From: CAYUWG01 sp964448285
Lineage (GTDB): Bacteria > Bacteroidota > Ignavibacteria > SZUA-365
Length of the DNA: 63,271 nt
Direction of reading: 5' to 3'
NCBI GenBank assembly: GCA_964448285.1
Contig: CAYUWG010000017.1
Coordinates: 1-63,271, forward strand
Made by a program: the position numbers and the translations under genes. How positions within the stretch are numbered: the first letter of the stretch is position 1; every line of letters begins with the position of its first letter. Positions 16,702-24,134 of the stretch are shown piece by piece. The notes beneath the pieces are model-generated. The model saw nothing but the letters and a program-made list of their open reading frames with translations. It searched no databases and was not told the DNA's origin.

Positions 16702-18396
16702 ATGAAAAAAACAGCAACAACCCTCCTGACTTTAGCGATAACGAGCCTTGTTACGATAGCTCAGACGAACTACAACGACGTTCTCGTGATCGTGAATTCA
16801 AACAGCACCATGTCCCAGGACGTGGCAAACTACTTCAAGGCACAGAGAAGCATACCCAACGTCAACATCTGCTCGATCGCTATGCCGACGACAGAGGAGA
16901 TCGATAGCGTGACTTGTGCCTCCATCTACACAACGATAAAGAACTACATTGTCGCGAACGGCCTGACGAGTTCGATCAACTACATCGTTACGACGCAAGG
17001 AGTACCTCTCAAGGTGCGGAGGTCATGCTCAGTGTTTAGCATTACCTCTAATGCTTCGTCTTTTGACAGTGATCTCACTCTTCTTCAAAGTTCATATGAA
17101 TCAAACATTGGACAAGCGGGCTATGACTCAAACCCTTATCTCAGTGTATCTTCAGCTTTCTCAAGATCAAGTTCATTTTGGAACATCAGACTCGTGACAC
17201 GTCTCGCCGGATATAGCTACAGTGACATAGTCGGACTGATAGACAGAGGAGCACAACCGTATAACTCAAGTGGATCATTCGTTTTCGATCAGGACCCAAC
17301 GAAGAACGGTACATTACCCGTTCTGAACAACCGAATGACGACTGCGCGTGATACGCTTGTCGCAAGAGGATACTCTGCACTGCTCAATACGACAACGCAA
17401 TACGTTGTCAATCAGACGAACGTGCTTGGATATGTCAGTTGGGGGAGCAATGACGCAAACTGGTCGTCGTACACACAGAAGGCACAACCCCATTTCACCT
17501 GGTCTGCAAAAGCGCTGGCCGAAACGTATGTCAGCACTTCGGGTCGTTCTTTCGCGGATTCCAATTTCGTTGAACCGACAACCGGCTGGCAGTCGATGGT
17601 TGCTGACTTGATTCATGAAAATGGCGTTACCGGTGTGAAGGGTTACGTATGGGAGCCATACACCGGTGCAATGGCACGAGTAAATGTGTTGTTCGACCGA
17701 TGGACTTCCGGAAGGAATCTTGCAGAAAGCTTTTGGAGCGCAACGCTCCCACTCGGTTGGATGGATGTCGTTATCGGTGACCCGAAATCCACGTTTGCAG
17801 GAAACGGGCACTTGCCGGTTGAGCTTGTCGCGTTCAATGGACTTTACCGGAATGGCAAGGTTGAACTCCGATGGAAAACCGCAACGGAGAAGAACAACCA
17901 CGGCTTCGAAATTGAACGTCGCGCTTCATTCGGTTGGGAAACACTCGGCTTCGTCGTTGGCGCCGGGACATCGGAACGCCCCATCGACTACACGTTCATA
18001 GACGAGAAGCCACGAACGACGAATACATACCGATTGAAACAAATCGACCGTGACGGGACCATGGATTACAGTAATGTTCTCGTGGTAGAAGGATATTCCG
18101 TTGCCGACTTCACACTCAACCAGAACTATCCCAATCCGTTCAACCCATCGACAACGATCTCGTTCTTCCTGCCGGAAGCTGGCTCTATATCGCTGACGAT
18201 CTATAATACAGCCGGAGAACACGTGACTTCGATTCTGAATGAGGAACCTCTCGGTGCTGGGACGCACACGTTTCAGTGGGATGCCCGAAACAGTGACAAC
18301 ATCGATATGCCATCCGGAACATACCTGTATGCCGTTTCCGGTTCTTCCGGTGGGCGCCAGATCGTGAACACGAAAACGATGCAGCTTATCCGGTAA
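16702..18396 (+). CDS. TIGR03790-like secreted protein with T9SS sorting domain
   Basis: 564 residues from ATG 16702 (AAGGA upstream). A signal peptide (MKKTATTLLTLAITSLVTIA) is followed by DVLVIVNSNSTMSQDVANYF, KAQRSIPNVNI and YIVTTQGVPLKV, the pattern of the TIGR03790 family (function unknown). Then come a short beta module with PVEL and WKTATEKNNHGFEIERR, and a T9SS type A domain from about residue 475 (NYPNPFNPSTTISFFLPEAG ending TMQLIR). It is predicted to cross the outer membrane by T9SS and be anchored or released at the surface. Confidence 0.82.
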   Translation: MKKTATTLLTLAITSLVTIAQTNYNDVLVIVNSNSTMSQDVANYFKAQRSIPNVNICSIAMPTTEEIDSVTCASIYTTIKNYIVANGLTSSINYIVTTQGVPLKVRRSCSVFSITSNASSFDSDLTLLQSSYESNIGQAGYDSNPYLSVSSAFSRSSSFWNIRLVTRLAGYSYSDIVGLIDRGAQPYNSSGSFVFDQDPTKNGTLPVLNNRMTTARDTLVARGYSALLNTTTQYVVNQTNVLGYVSWGSNDANWSSYTQKAQPHFTWSAKALAETYVSTSGRSFADSNFVEPTTGWQSMVADLIHENGVTGVKGYVWEPYTGAMARVNVLFDRWTSGRNLAESFWSATLPLGWMDVVIGDPKSTFAGNGHLPVELVAFNGLYRNGKVELRWKTATEKNNHGFEIERRASFGWETLGFVVGAGTSERPIDYTFIDEKPRTTNTYRLKQIDRDGTMDYSNVLVVEGYSVADFTLNQNYPNPFNPSTTISFFLPEAGSISLTIYNTAGEHVTSILNEEPLGAGTHTFQWDARNSDNIDMPSGTYLYAVSGSSGGRQIVNTKTMQLIR

Positions 18397-18418
18397 GGCG
18401 TTCGGTCACATGAAAGCA

Positions 18419-18451
18419 AAAGCCCGATGATCCTTGTGATCATCGGGCTTT
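18419..18451. terminator. Bidirectional terminator between convergent genes
   Basis: AAAGCCCGATGATC and GATCATCGGGCTTT form a 14-pair stem around a five-base loop, with A and T runs on the two sides. It lies between the ends of a plus gene (stop 18396) and a minus gene (stop 18472) and can serve both. Confidence 0.9.
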
Positions 18452-18471
18452 CCGTTGAAAGGTGATTCGCG

Positions 18472-19884
18472 TTACTTCGAGAGGATCATCTTGTTGATCG
18501 TCGTTCCAGAAGAGGTTCGCAATTCGTACATGTACGTTCCGCTTGGGAGATTATCTCCATTGAAGGAAATCGCGTGTGAACCTGCATTGAGAGCTTCGTT
18601 GTTTAGCACTCGATGCACAGCCTGACCCAGTTCATTGTAAACCGTGAGCGTTACCACGTCGCTCGTTTTCAGATTGAAGGAGATCGTGGTCGATGGGTTG
18701 AACGGGTTGGGGAAGTTGCGAAGCGAAATGGTCGGTGAGGATTCGATGGCAACCGTAACGACCTCGGAGTAGTCGTACGAACCGTCACGATCTAACTGGC
18801 GCAGGCGATAAGAGACAACCGGTGCTGAGAGGTCGAAGCTCTTATCCGTGTAAGTGTAGTCGGTTGGTGTATTGACTGTACCCTGACCAGAGACGAAGTC
18901 GATTTTTGACCAGTCTTTCTGGTCGTACGAGCGCTCGATCTCGAAGCCGTAGTTGTCTATTTCTGTGGCAGTTTTCCACTTGAGTTCGATAGTTCTGTTA
19001 CGATAGAGTGCTGCGAAAGAGATTAGCTCAACTGGCGTAGCAGTGATGATTTCAAAGTTGTCTATACCAAATTCTTGCCCATCCTGTGCGTTGTTTCCTT
19101 GTTGGCTCACTGGTTTCTTGAATGAGAACATCCAATTCAAGTACAACACACCATCAACCGGAATGCCTGGTGAGAATGCAATTGAGGCTCCAACGGTATT
19201 CGTCCCGCTATTAGGATTCTGAGTTAACGGATAAGATGATGTTCCTGTACCAGGATTCTGGTTAGTAGCATCTGAGTTATACTCGCGAGTTGCAGAACCA
19301 ACCTTTACCCATCCCAATGCGGGGTTTGTATTGGGTGAACCACTTGCATCATAAGTATCAACATCCACTTCACCAGCGGTACCGAGTATCGTGTACCATA
19401 GGTCAATGCGGGTACCATTCACATTATCCCCTACTCCGTACTTTTCAATGACATACTGGAGAGTAACGTCTGTCAGCGGGAACGCGAGGTTGTTTTTCAG
19501 GGCTACGGTAAGATTAATACTATAGGAATTTGGTCTCCTTTGAAAAACCAAGGCGTAGTCGGTGCTGACGCTACTGTTTACACAAAAGAAACTCTCCTCA
19601 CTATTACCTGGCGTCCATCCCGGTGCACTGGCGTTATATGCTGTAACTCGTCTATCAACGCTCGTTTGATCAGCAGTATTGGGGGATGAGTTGATGGTCC
19701 GATATCCATTAGGGGAACGTTTGTGCGTCCAGCCTGCCTGAAGAGTAGTTCCAGATGTAGGTGTGTCGAAATCTTGCGTATATCCTACAATATTCTGTGC
19801 TGTGTACTGTCCGTAGCTCTCCTCAACCGTCATCCCGAGGAGGAACGCTGTTACTGCGAGTAAGGTGGTCAAGTATCGTGTCAT
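18472..19884 (-). CDS. Secreted protein with T9SS sorting domain, otherwise unknown
   Basis: 470 residues from ATG 19884, with AAAGGAG six bases upstream; the longer reading frame from 20013 has no such site. A signal peptide (MTRYLTTLLAVTAFLLGMTV) precedes a Thr/Asn/Ser-rich beta domain of about 270 residues that I do not recognise. It then has the shared module with TPVELISFAALYRN and WKTATEIDNYGFEIERS, and a T9SS domain (NFPNPFNPSTTISFNLK ending INKMILSK). The middle DNA, about 19030-19800, is noticeably richer in A/T than its neighbours, which may mean faster divergence or a separate origin. Confidence 0.8.
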   Translation of the reverse strand: MTRYLTTLLAVTAFLLGMTVEESYGQYTAQNIVGYTQDFDTPTSGTTLQAGWTHKRSPNGYRTINSSPNTADQTSVDRRVTAYNASAPGWTPGNSEESFFCVNSSVSTDYALVFQRRPNSYSINLTVALKNNLAFPLTDVTLQYVIEKYGVGDNVNGTRIDLWYTILGTAGEVDVDTYDASGSPNTNPALGWVKVGSATREYNSDATNQNPGTGTSSYPLTQNPNSGTNTVGASIAFSPGIPVDGVLYLNWMFSFKKPVSQQGNNAQDGQEFGIDNFEIITATPVELISFAALYRNRTIELKWKTATEIDNYGFEIERSYDQKDWSKIDFVSGQGTVNTPTDYTYTDKSFDLSAPVVSYRLRQLDRDGSYDYSEVVTVAIESSPTISLRNFPNPFNPSTTISFNLKTSDVVTLTVYNELGQAVHRVLNNEALNAGSHAISFNGDNLPSGTYMYELRTSSGTTINKMILSK

Positions 19885-20312
19885 GATGTGCTCCTTTAAA
19901 GCGTTAGTTTGAAAATGTCGTTTGCGTAATGAAGTCTGGTGAACTGTGCTTTGTGTCTGAATGAAGATGGATGTTTCATCGTTCGGACTCACAAAGCCGG
20001 AAAACTGTGCCACTTGTCTTCAAGGGCTGATTTTTGTCGATTTTCGATTGTATTCGCATACTTAATCTCTCAAAACCGGAATGCGTCCTGTCTTGTCATT
20101 TGACAGATACTCAAGCTTGTTCAGAAATAGTACGTCTTGTTTTTGGGCTGTCACGCAGAATCAAAACTACGTACCCGGCTTCGGGTTTTGGCGGTCTGTC
20201 TGCGTGTGGGGGCAACTTAGGAAAGTGATTCCAGAAGTGCAATCATTTTCTTAAAAAAAATCTGGGAGGGAAGAAACCTCAACATATCATGCGAGAGGTC
20301 AATTGAACCAAC

Positions 20313-20334
20313 GGGACAAGCATTCCTGCTTCTC
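20313..20334. repeat. Palindromic repeat copy 1 (degenerate)
   Basis: GGGACAAGCATTCCTGCTTC followed by TC. It is the same unit as at 20367 and 21577, but one arm base has changed (CTTCTC instead of CTTGTC), which weakens the palindrome. Confidence 0.7.
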
Positions 20335-20366
20335 GCGGGCAACCATGAAAGTTCAAACCGAGCCAA

Positions 20367-20428
20367 GTAGGACAAGCATTCCTGCTTGTCAAAGCAAGCT
20401 TCAGTTTTGCCTCAACCCGTCCTACCGG
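20367..20428. repeat. Palindromic repeat element, copy 2
   Basis: The element opens with GTAGGACAAGCA, a TTCC loop and TGCTTGTC (a perfect 8-base inverted repeat GACAAGCA/TGCTTGTC), and closes 30 bases later with GTCCTACCGG. The outer arms GTAGGAC and GTCCTAC are also complementary, giving nested palindromes. It lies downstream of the NYN gene. Confidence 0.75.
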
Positions 20429-20464
20429 CAACCAGGAATGTTACCCATCCGGTGCGAGTTCCTG

Positions 20465-21478
20465 TTACGCGACTTCGGCGCCGTACAATTCGCGGACGGT
20501 CGGGTGGTTGTAGTTCACCATGATGACCGTGTAGTCGTACGGTTCACCTCGCCGCTTTTCGATTGCGATGGCGCCATAGTTTTCGAGGTTGCTGATGAGG
20601 GCTTTGCGTTCAAAATCCGCGAGATTGGGCATGGCGTCCGAGAGCTTGCGCAGGAAAGGAGAAAGCCAGACTTCCGGGTGGCGGCCATAGTTGATGAGGA
20701 GGAGTTTGAGGCATGCACGGTCGTTCTCATCATTGAACGGGACGATTGGCCGAAACTCCGTTTGCTTGCTCTCGACCTTCTGATGATTCTCGATCGATGG
20801 ATGTAGCTCGACCCGCTGGCGCGTGAGAAGGAGAGGCTGTTTCACGAGATCCCGTTTCGCTCTTTGTTCAAGCTCTTCATCCATCTGTCGGTCACGCTCG
20901 GCAATAGCCGCTTCGATTTCCTTCTGTCGTTGAGCTAAGGCTTCCAGTTTCACAAGCCTGTCCGGCTCGAAAAGCTCCTGCGCATCGAGGAAGTTTTCCG
21001 AACCGACGTTGAGCAGAAGGTCACCGGACACGTTCGAACGAAATGCGACGGTGAGCACGCGCCGCGCTTGCTTGCGGAGATGCTGGATGACCGGGATGTA
21101 GTCGCGGTCGCCGGCAAAGAGAACGAACGTGTCAATCTCTGGCCGCGTGTACATGATCTCGAGGACGTCGATGCAGAGTCGCATATCTGCAGCGTTCTTG
21201 TGTTCGGTGCCAAGGACGTTGTGGGTCTCTATTCCCATCAGGTAGAGTGAGCCTTGCGGCGCGCTTTTCACGCGCTCGAAATCGGCGTACGCCTTCATAA
21301 TGATCGGTATGATACCGTTGCGGGATTCGAGTCGCTTTCGCAAATCGCGCAAGAGGTCCAACACGTAATCGTTCAGATCGGGGATGTCCGCGTATTGGTC
21401 GCGCAGGTGGTAGTAGATGTTCTCGTAATCGATAAAGATCGCTGCGAATTTCTGGTTGGTGCTGTTCAGGTAATTCAT
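20465..21478 (-). CDS. NYN-domain (PIN-like) protein, LabA/DUF88 type
   Basis: 337 residues. The N-terminal NYN domain shows the acidic residues of a PIN-like nuclease: FIDYENIYYHL (D17), NAADMRLCIDVLE, and FVLFAGDRDYIPVI. A charged linker (about residues 185-240) leads to a C-terminal domain of some 90 residues (LKLLLINYGRHPEVW, then ALISNLENYGAIAIEKR) that looks like a winged helix and may bind RNA or DNA. NYN proteins are putative metal-dependent ribonucleases; the target is unknown. Repeat elements flank the gene on both sides, and it appears to be transcribed alone. Confidence 0.85.
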   Translation of the reverse strand: MNYLNSTNQKFAAIFIDYENIYYHLRDQYADIPDLNDYVLDLLRDLRKRLESRNGIIPIIMKAYADFERVKSAPQGSLYLMGIETHNVLGTEHKNAADMRLCIDVLEIMYTRPEIDTFVLFAGDRDYIPVIQHLRKQARRVLTVAFRSNVSGDLLLNVGSENFLDAQELFEPDRLVKLEALAQRQKEIEAAIAERDRQMDEELEQRAKRDLVKQPLLLTRQRVELHPSIENHQKVESKQTEFRPIVPFNDENDRACLKLLLINYGRHPEVWLSPFLRKLSDAMPNLADFERKALISNLENYGAIAIEKRRGEPYDYTVIMVNYNHPTVRELYGAEVA

Positions 21479-21576
21479 GGTTTTTTAGATTCAATGTAGA
21501 GAAGCATCCGCCATGAAATCAATACCGAAAGATTTTCTTCCGATGGCAAAGCACAAATAAGCTTCTCGGAGCGTTG

Positions 21577-21650
21577 GTAGGACAAGCATACCTGCTTGTC
21601 ACGTTTTGGACCTATGTGGACTCGACAAACAAGGAAGGTTGTCCTACCGG
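21577..21650. repeat. Palindromic repeat element, copy 3
   Basis: Opens with GTAGGACAAGCATACC and TGCTTGTC and closes with GTTGTCCTACCGG, the same design as 20367-20428 with a longer middle. It lies upstream of the NYN gene and downstream of the pseudo-kinase gene, in a 195-base gap. Confidence 0.75.
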
Positions 21651-21673
21651 TGATTGCACTTTCAAGGGCGCGA

Positions 21674-23722
21674 TTACATGCTCACAGGGAATCGGATCGT
21701 GAGTTCGTTTTCGTCAACGAAATCCACCGTTCCTTCCATGCTCTCGAGTGAGGCGAGCGCAATCGACGTCATGAGTGCAGCTTCATCGTGAGAAAGCGAA
21801 GAACGTGATTCGTGCGCGGTGCGGATCGCATCGATTTCTCCACCACGCAAAGGAATCCGAACAGCGAGTTCAGCATCGTCAATTTCCGCGTGGATACTCC
21901 GTGTCTCGGCGAATCGCTCTACCAAAAACGCGACGGCATCATCGAACCGGTTCCTGTCGAGAGTTACCGAAAGACCGTACGCAATCCCGTGAACATTGAT
22001 CTCGTAACGTTCGCGGAGAGATGCGATGAAGTCCTCAACCGACATTTTCTCCGGTATGATGCGGACATTCGCAGAGCGCGCGAGCCGTACCTCAGTAAGT
22101 TCTGAAACCGCATGGAGTAGTCCCTGTGCGCTTTCATTCGCGGTTCGAATGAAATCCATCTCTTCCTCGCGTGAGCTTCCTTCGGAATTGAGCACGAGAT
22201 CGTGATAACCCAACACGCTCGTCAACTCCATACGAAACTCCATGCTCTGCTTTCGAATGGATTGCTCGCGACGGAGATTTTCGAGATCGACGACGAGATT
22301 GGCAAAAGCCAACTGCTTGTTCTTGAGTTGAATTTCACGTTCTGCTTCTTTTCGCGCTGTCACGTCTTTACCGATCATGTAGATCAGTGCATCGCGACGG
22401 GAAGGTGTTACGCTCCACTGAATCCATCGGATGTCGCCACTCTTGGCTTCATAGCGTGCCTCGAACTCGGTCGGTTGTTCGTCCGGGGATTCGAGGATTT
22501 TCTTCAAGACATCCCGGTCGTAAGCGGAGAGGTACTCTTCGTGGGATTTCCCAACCATCTCCGATGGAGTGAATCCGAGCACACGTTCGCTCGCCGGATT
22601 CATCGTCTTCCACACGCCGTCGAAACTCATTGCACAGATGATGTCCTGAGAAGAATCGACGATGCGCCGCTGTGAACGCGTCATCCGCTCGGCAAGGTCG
22701 AGTGCGCGTCCACGGCTGGAGATCAATGAAAGGAGGAATCCGAACAGGAAAGTGCTCGCGATGACGCCCGATGCAAGCAGCACGTAGGGAAAACTCGTGT
22801 TGACGTCCAAGGCAAGCTTGGGATTTGCATCGAAATGCAACCGCCAAGCTACTTGCCCGATTCGTATCTCTTCATCTTCAGCGAGTATTGCACTGCTGCC
22901 ACCCGGACTTTCGAAGAGAAGGATGTCACTTCCATTGCTCACCATTTCATAGGCTGCGAAAGCTATGCGCGCTGTGTCGATCACGTTGCCGATCGCGCTT
23001 TCAAGAAATCGCTTGAGGTGCAACTCGACGATACAGAGACCGAGGAAATTCTTCACGCGGTCTTCCTCCGTTTTTGGAACGCGGTTCGCCTGATAAATCG
23101 GTGCAATCAACAGAAGTGTCGGTTCGTCGTTCCCTGGCAGGGTCTGAATCGCTGTCCCCGTAATCCTGCCGTCACGTTTGGCGCGTTCGATCGTTCCTGA
23201 TAACTCCGGCATTGCGTTCAGGTCGAAGCCGAGATAATGGCTGTTCGATTCGAACGGGACGATGTACTCGATGGGATAATACTCCGCACGCGATCCTTCC
23301 GGCTTTATTGCATACGTCCAGTATCCTTCGTTGCGGGCATACTCCATGAACGCCGCTTTCCCTGCATCCTTCACCGATGGCGCATAGGTTATGGAAACGA
23401 CGCCTTCGTACATCTTCGCCGGTACCGCTGCATACAGTTCGAACATATCGCGCACGACCTGAACGCTGCTTCCATAAAGGTTCTGAAAGCTTCGGAGGAC
23501 TTCATGCTGTTGCGTAACGGCTTGAGCCAAGTGGTTGATGACGCGGATTTTTTCCGTTTGAAACAGGGTATTGAGTTTCTCTTCAACCTGTCGTTGCGCA
23601 TAACGCCATCCGAAAACGGTAGCGGCAATCCCAAGCGTGAGGATCAGGTACGCGGGCCAGGTCTTGTTCAATCCAGGTTTGTGTTTCCCATAAGGGACGG
23701 GAAGTTCATCTTCGTATTTCAC
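21674..23722 (-). CDS. CHASE-PAS sensor with degenerate histidine-kinase core
   Basis: 682 residues. A membrane helix at about 24-40, a periplasmic CHASE domain at about 80-250, a second helix at about 311-333, and a PAS domain with its C-terminal motif at about 350-455 (IVDSSQDIICAMSFDG, IRWIQWSVTPS). The following helix aligns with the kinase H-box SHELRTPLTSILGYTELLL, but reads SMEFRMELTSVLGYHDLVL: the phospho-accepting His is Met494. The last 130 residues resemble an ATPase domain without recognisable N, D or G boxes. It should sense but not autophosphorylate. The GTG start overlaps the receiver gene's stop. Confidence 0.85.
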   Translation of the reverse strand: MKYEDELPVPYGKHKPGLNKTWPAYLILTLGIAATVFGWRYAQRQVEEKLNTLFQTEKIRVINHLAQAVTQQHEVLRSFQNLYGSSVQVVRDMFELYAAVPAKMYEGVVSITYAPSVKDAGKAAFMEYARNEGYWTYAIKPEGSRAEYYPIEYIVPFESNSHYLGFDLNAMPELSGTIERAKRDGRITGTAIQTLPGNDEPTLLLIAPIYQANRVPKTEEDRVKNFLGLCIVELHLKRFLESAIGNVIDTARIAFAAYEMVSNGSDILLFESPGGSSAILAEDEEIRIGQVAWRLHFDANPKLALDVNTSFPYVLLASGVIASTFLFGFLLSLISSRGRALDLAERMTRSQRRIVDSSQDIICAMSFDGVWKTMNPASERVLGFTPSEMVGKSHEEYLSAYDRDVLKKILESPDEQPTEFEARYEAKSGDIRWIQWSVTPSRRDALIYMIGKDVTARKEAEREIQLKNKQLAFANLVVDLENLRREQSIRKQSMEFRMELTSVLGYHDLVLNSEGSSREEEMDFIRTANESAQGLLHAVSELTEVRLARSANVRIIPEKMSVEDFIASLRERYEINVHGIAYGLSVTLDRNRFDDAVAFLVERFAETRSIHAEIDDAELAVRIPLRGGEIDAIRTAHESRSSLSHDEAALMTSIALASLESMEGTVDFVDENELTIRFPVSM

Positions 23723-24102
23723 TGGGCAACGTATTTCTTTATTTGTTCAAGGAAGGCCGGCGCCACAACCGGTTTCGAGATGTAGTCCGTGAATCCGCTT
23801 TCCAACAGCCGGTCCTTATCGCCCTCTAACGCGAGAGCGGTCACTGCAATCACCGGGATCGTTTCATTGTGGTTCATCGAACGGATTCGTCGAAGCACCT
23901 CCTCGCCGCTCAAACCCGGCAACATGATGTCGGAAAGAACGAGCACCGGAGTGTGACTCTCCAACCATTCGCAAGCATCTTCGCCATTCTCGAATACGAC
24001 TACGTCGAGGTCCAGCTTTTTCAAAAGGATGCTGAAGAGCTTCGCGATGGAAGGAATGTCCTCGATGATGAGAACGGTGCGGTCGGCAGGCGAGACGGTC
24101 AT
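23719..24102 (-). CDS. Single-domain response regulator (CheY-like)
   Basis: 127 residues, a receiver domain only: acidic pair in LIIEDIPS, phospho-accepting Asp in LVLSDIMLPG, Thr in IAVTALAL and Lys in YISKPV, so it should be competent for phosphorylation. There is no output domain. GGAG lies before the ATG. It is 32 bases after the C25 protease gene and overlaps the pseudo-kinase gene by four bases (GTGA), which points to a single transcript of protease, regulator and sensor. Confidence 0.92.
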   Translation of the reverse strand: MTVSPADRTVLIIEDIPSIAKLFSILLKKLDLDVVVFENGEDACEWLESHTPVLVLSDIMLPGLSGEEVLRRIRSMNHNETIPVIAVTALALEGDKDRLLESGFTDYISKPVVAPAFLEQIKKYVAQ

Positions 24103-24134
24103 AAGTCAACTCCGTTTTTGTAGATGAAGGACTC

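Larger units (their letters stand above)
19885..20464. other. Long non-coding stretch with palindromic repeats
   Basis: 580 bases without a supportable gene. The left part is the leader of the minus-strand T9SS cargo gene. The middle has a small hairpin, ACCCG-GCTT-CGGGT plus TTTT at 20173-20189, that serves no visible gene. The right part holds two copies of a GGACAAGCA/TGCTTGTC palindromic repeat, listed separately. Confidence 0.6.

Noticed and set aside
19885..20013. Upstream start for the T9SS cargo gene
   Set aside because: The extra 43 residues precede a perfect signal peptide with its own AAAGGAG, so they are untranslated leader.
20173..20189. Small hairpin with T run as a terminator
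   Set aside because: The stem and T run look right, but no plus-strand gene lies upstream. It may belong to an unseen small RNA; kept only as a note.
20303..20806. Plus-strand ORF of 167 codons
   Set aside because: It runs through the repeat elements and antisense to the NYN gene; no ribosome site and no protein-like pattern.
21674..24102. A functional PorX/PorY pair
   Set aside because: PorX has an output domain and PorY an intact H-box; here the regulator is a lone receiver and the kinase lacks the histidine.
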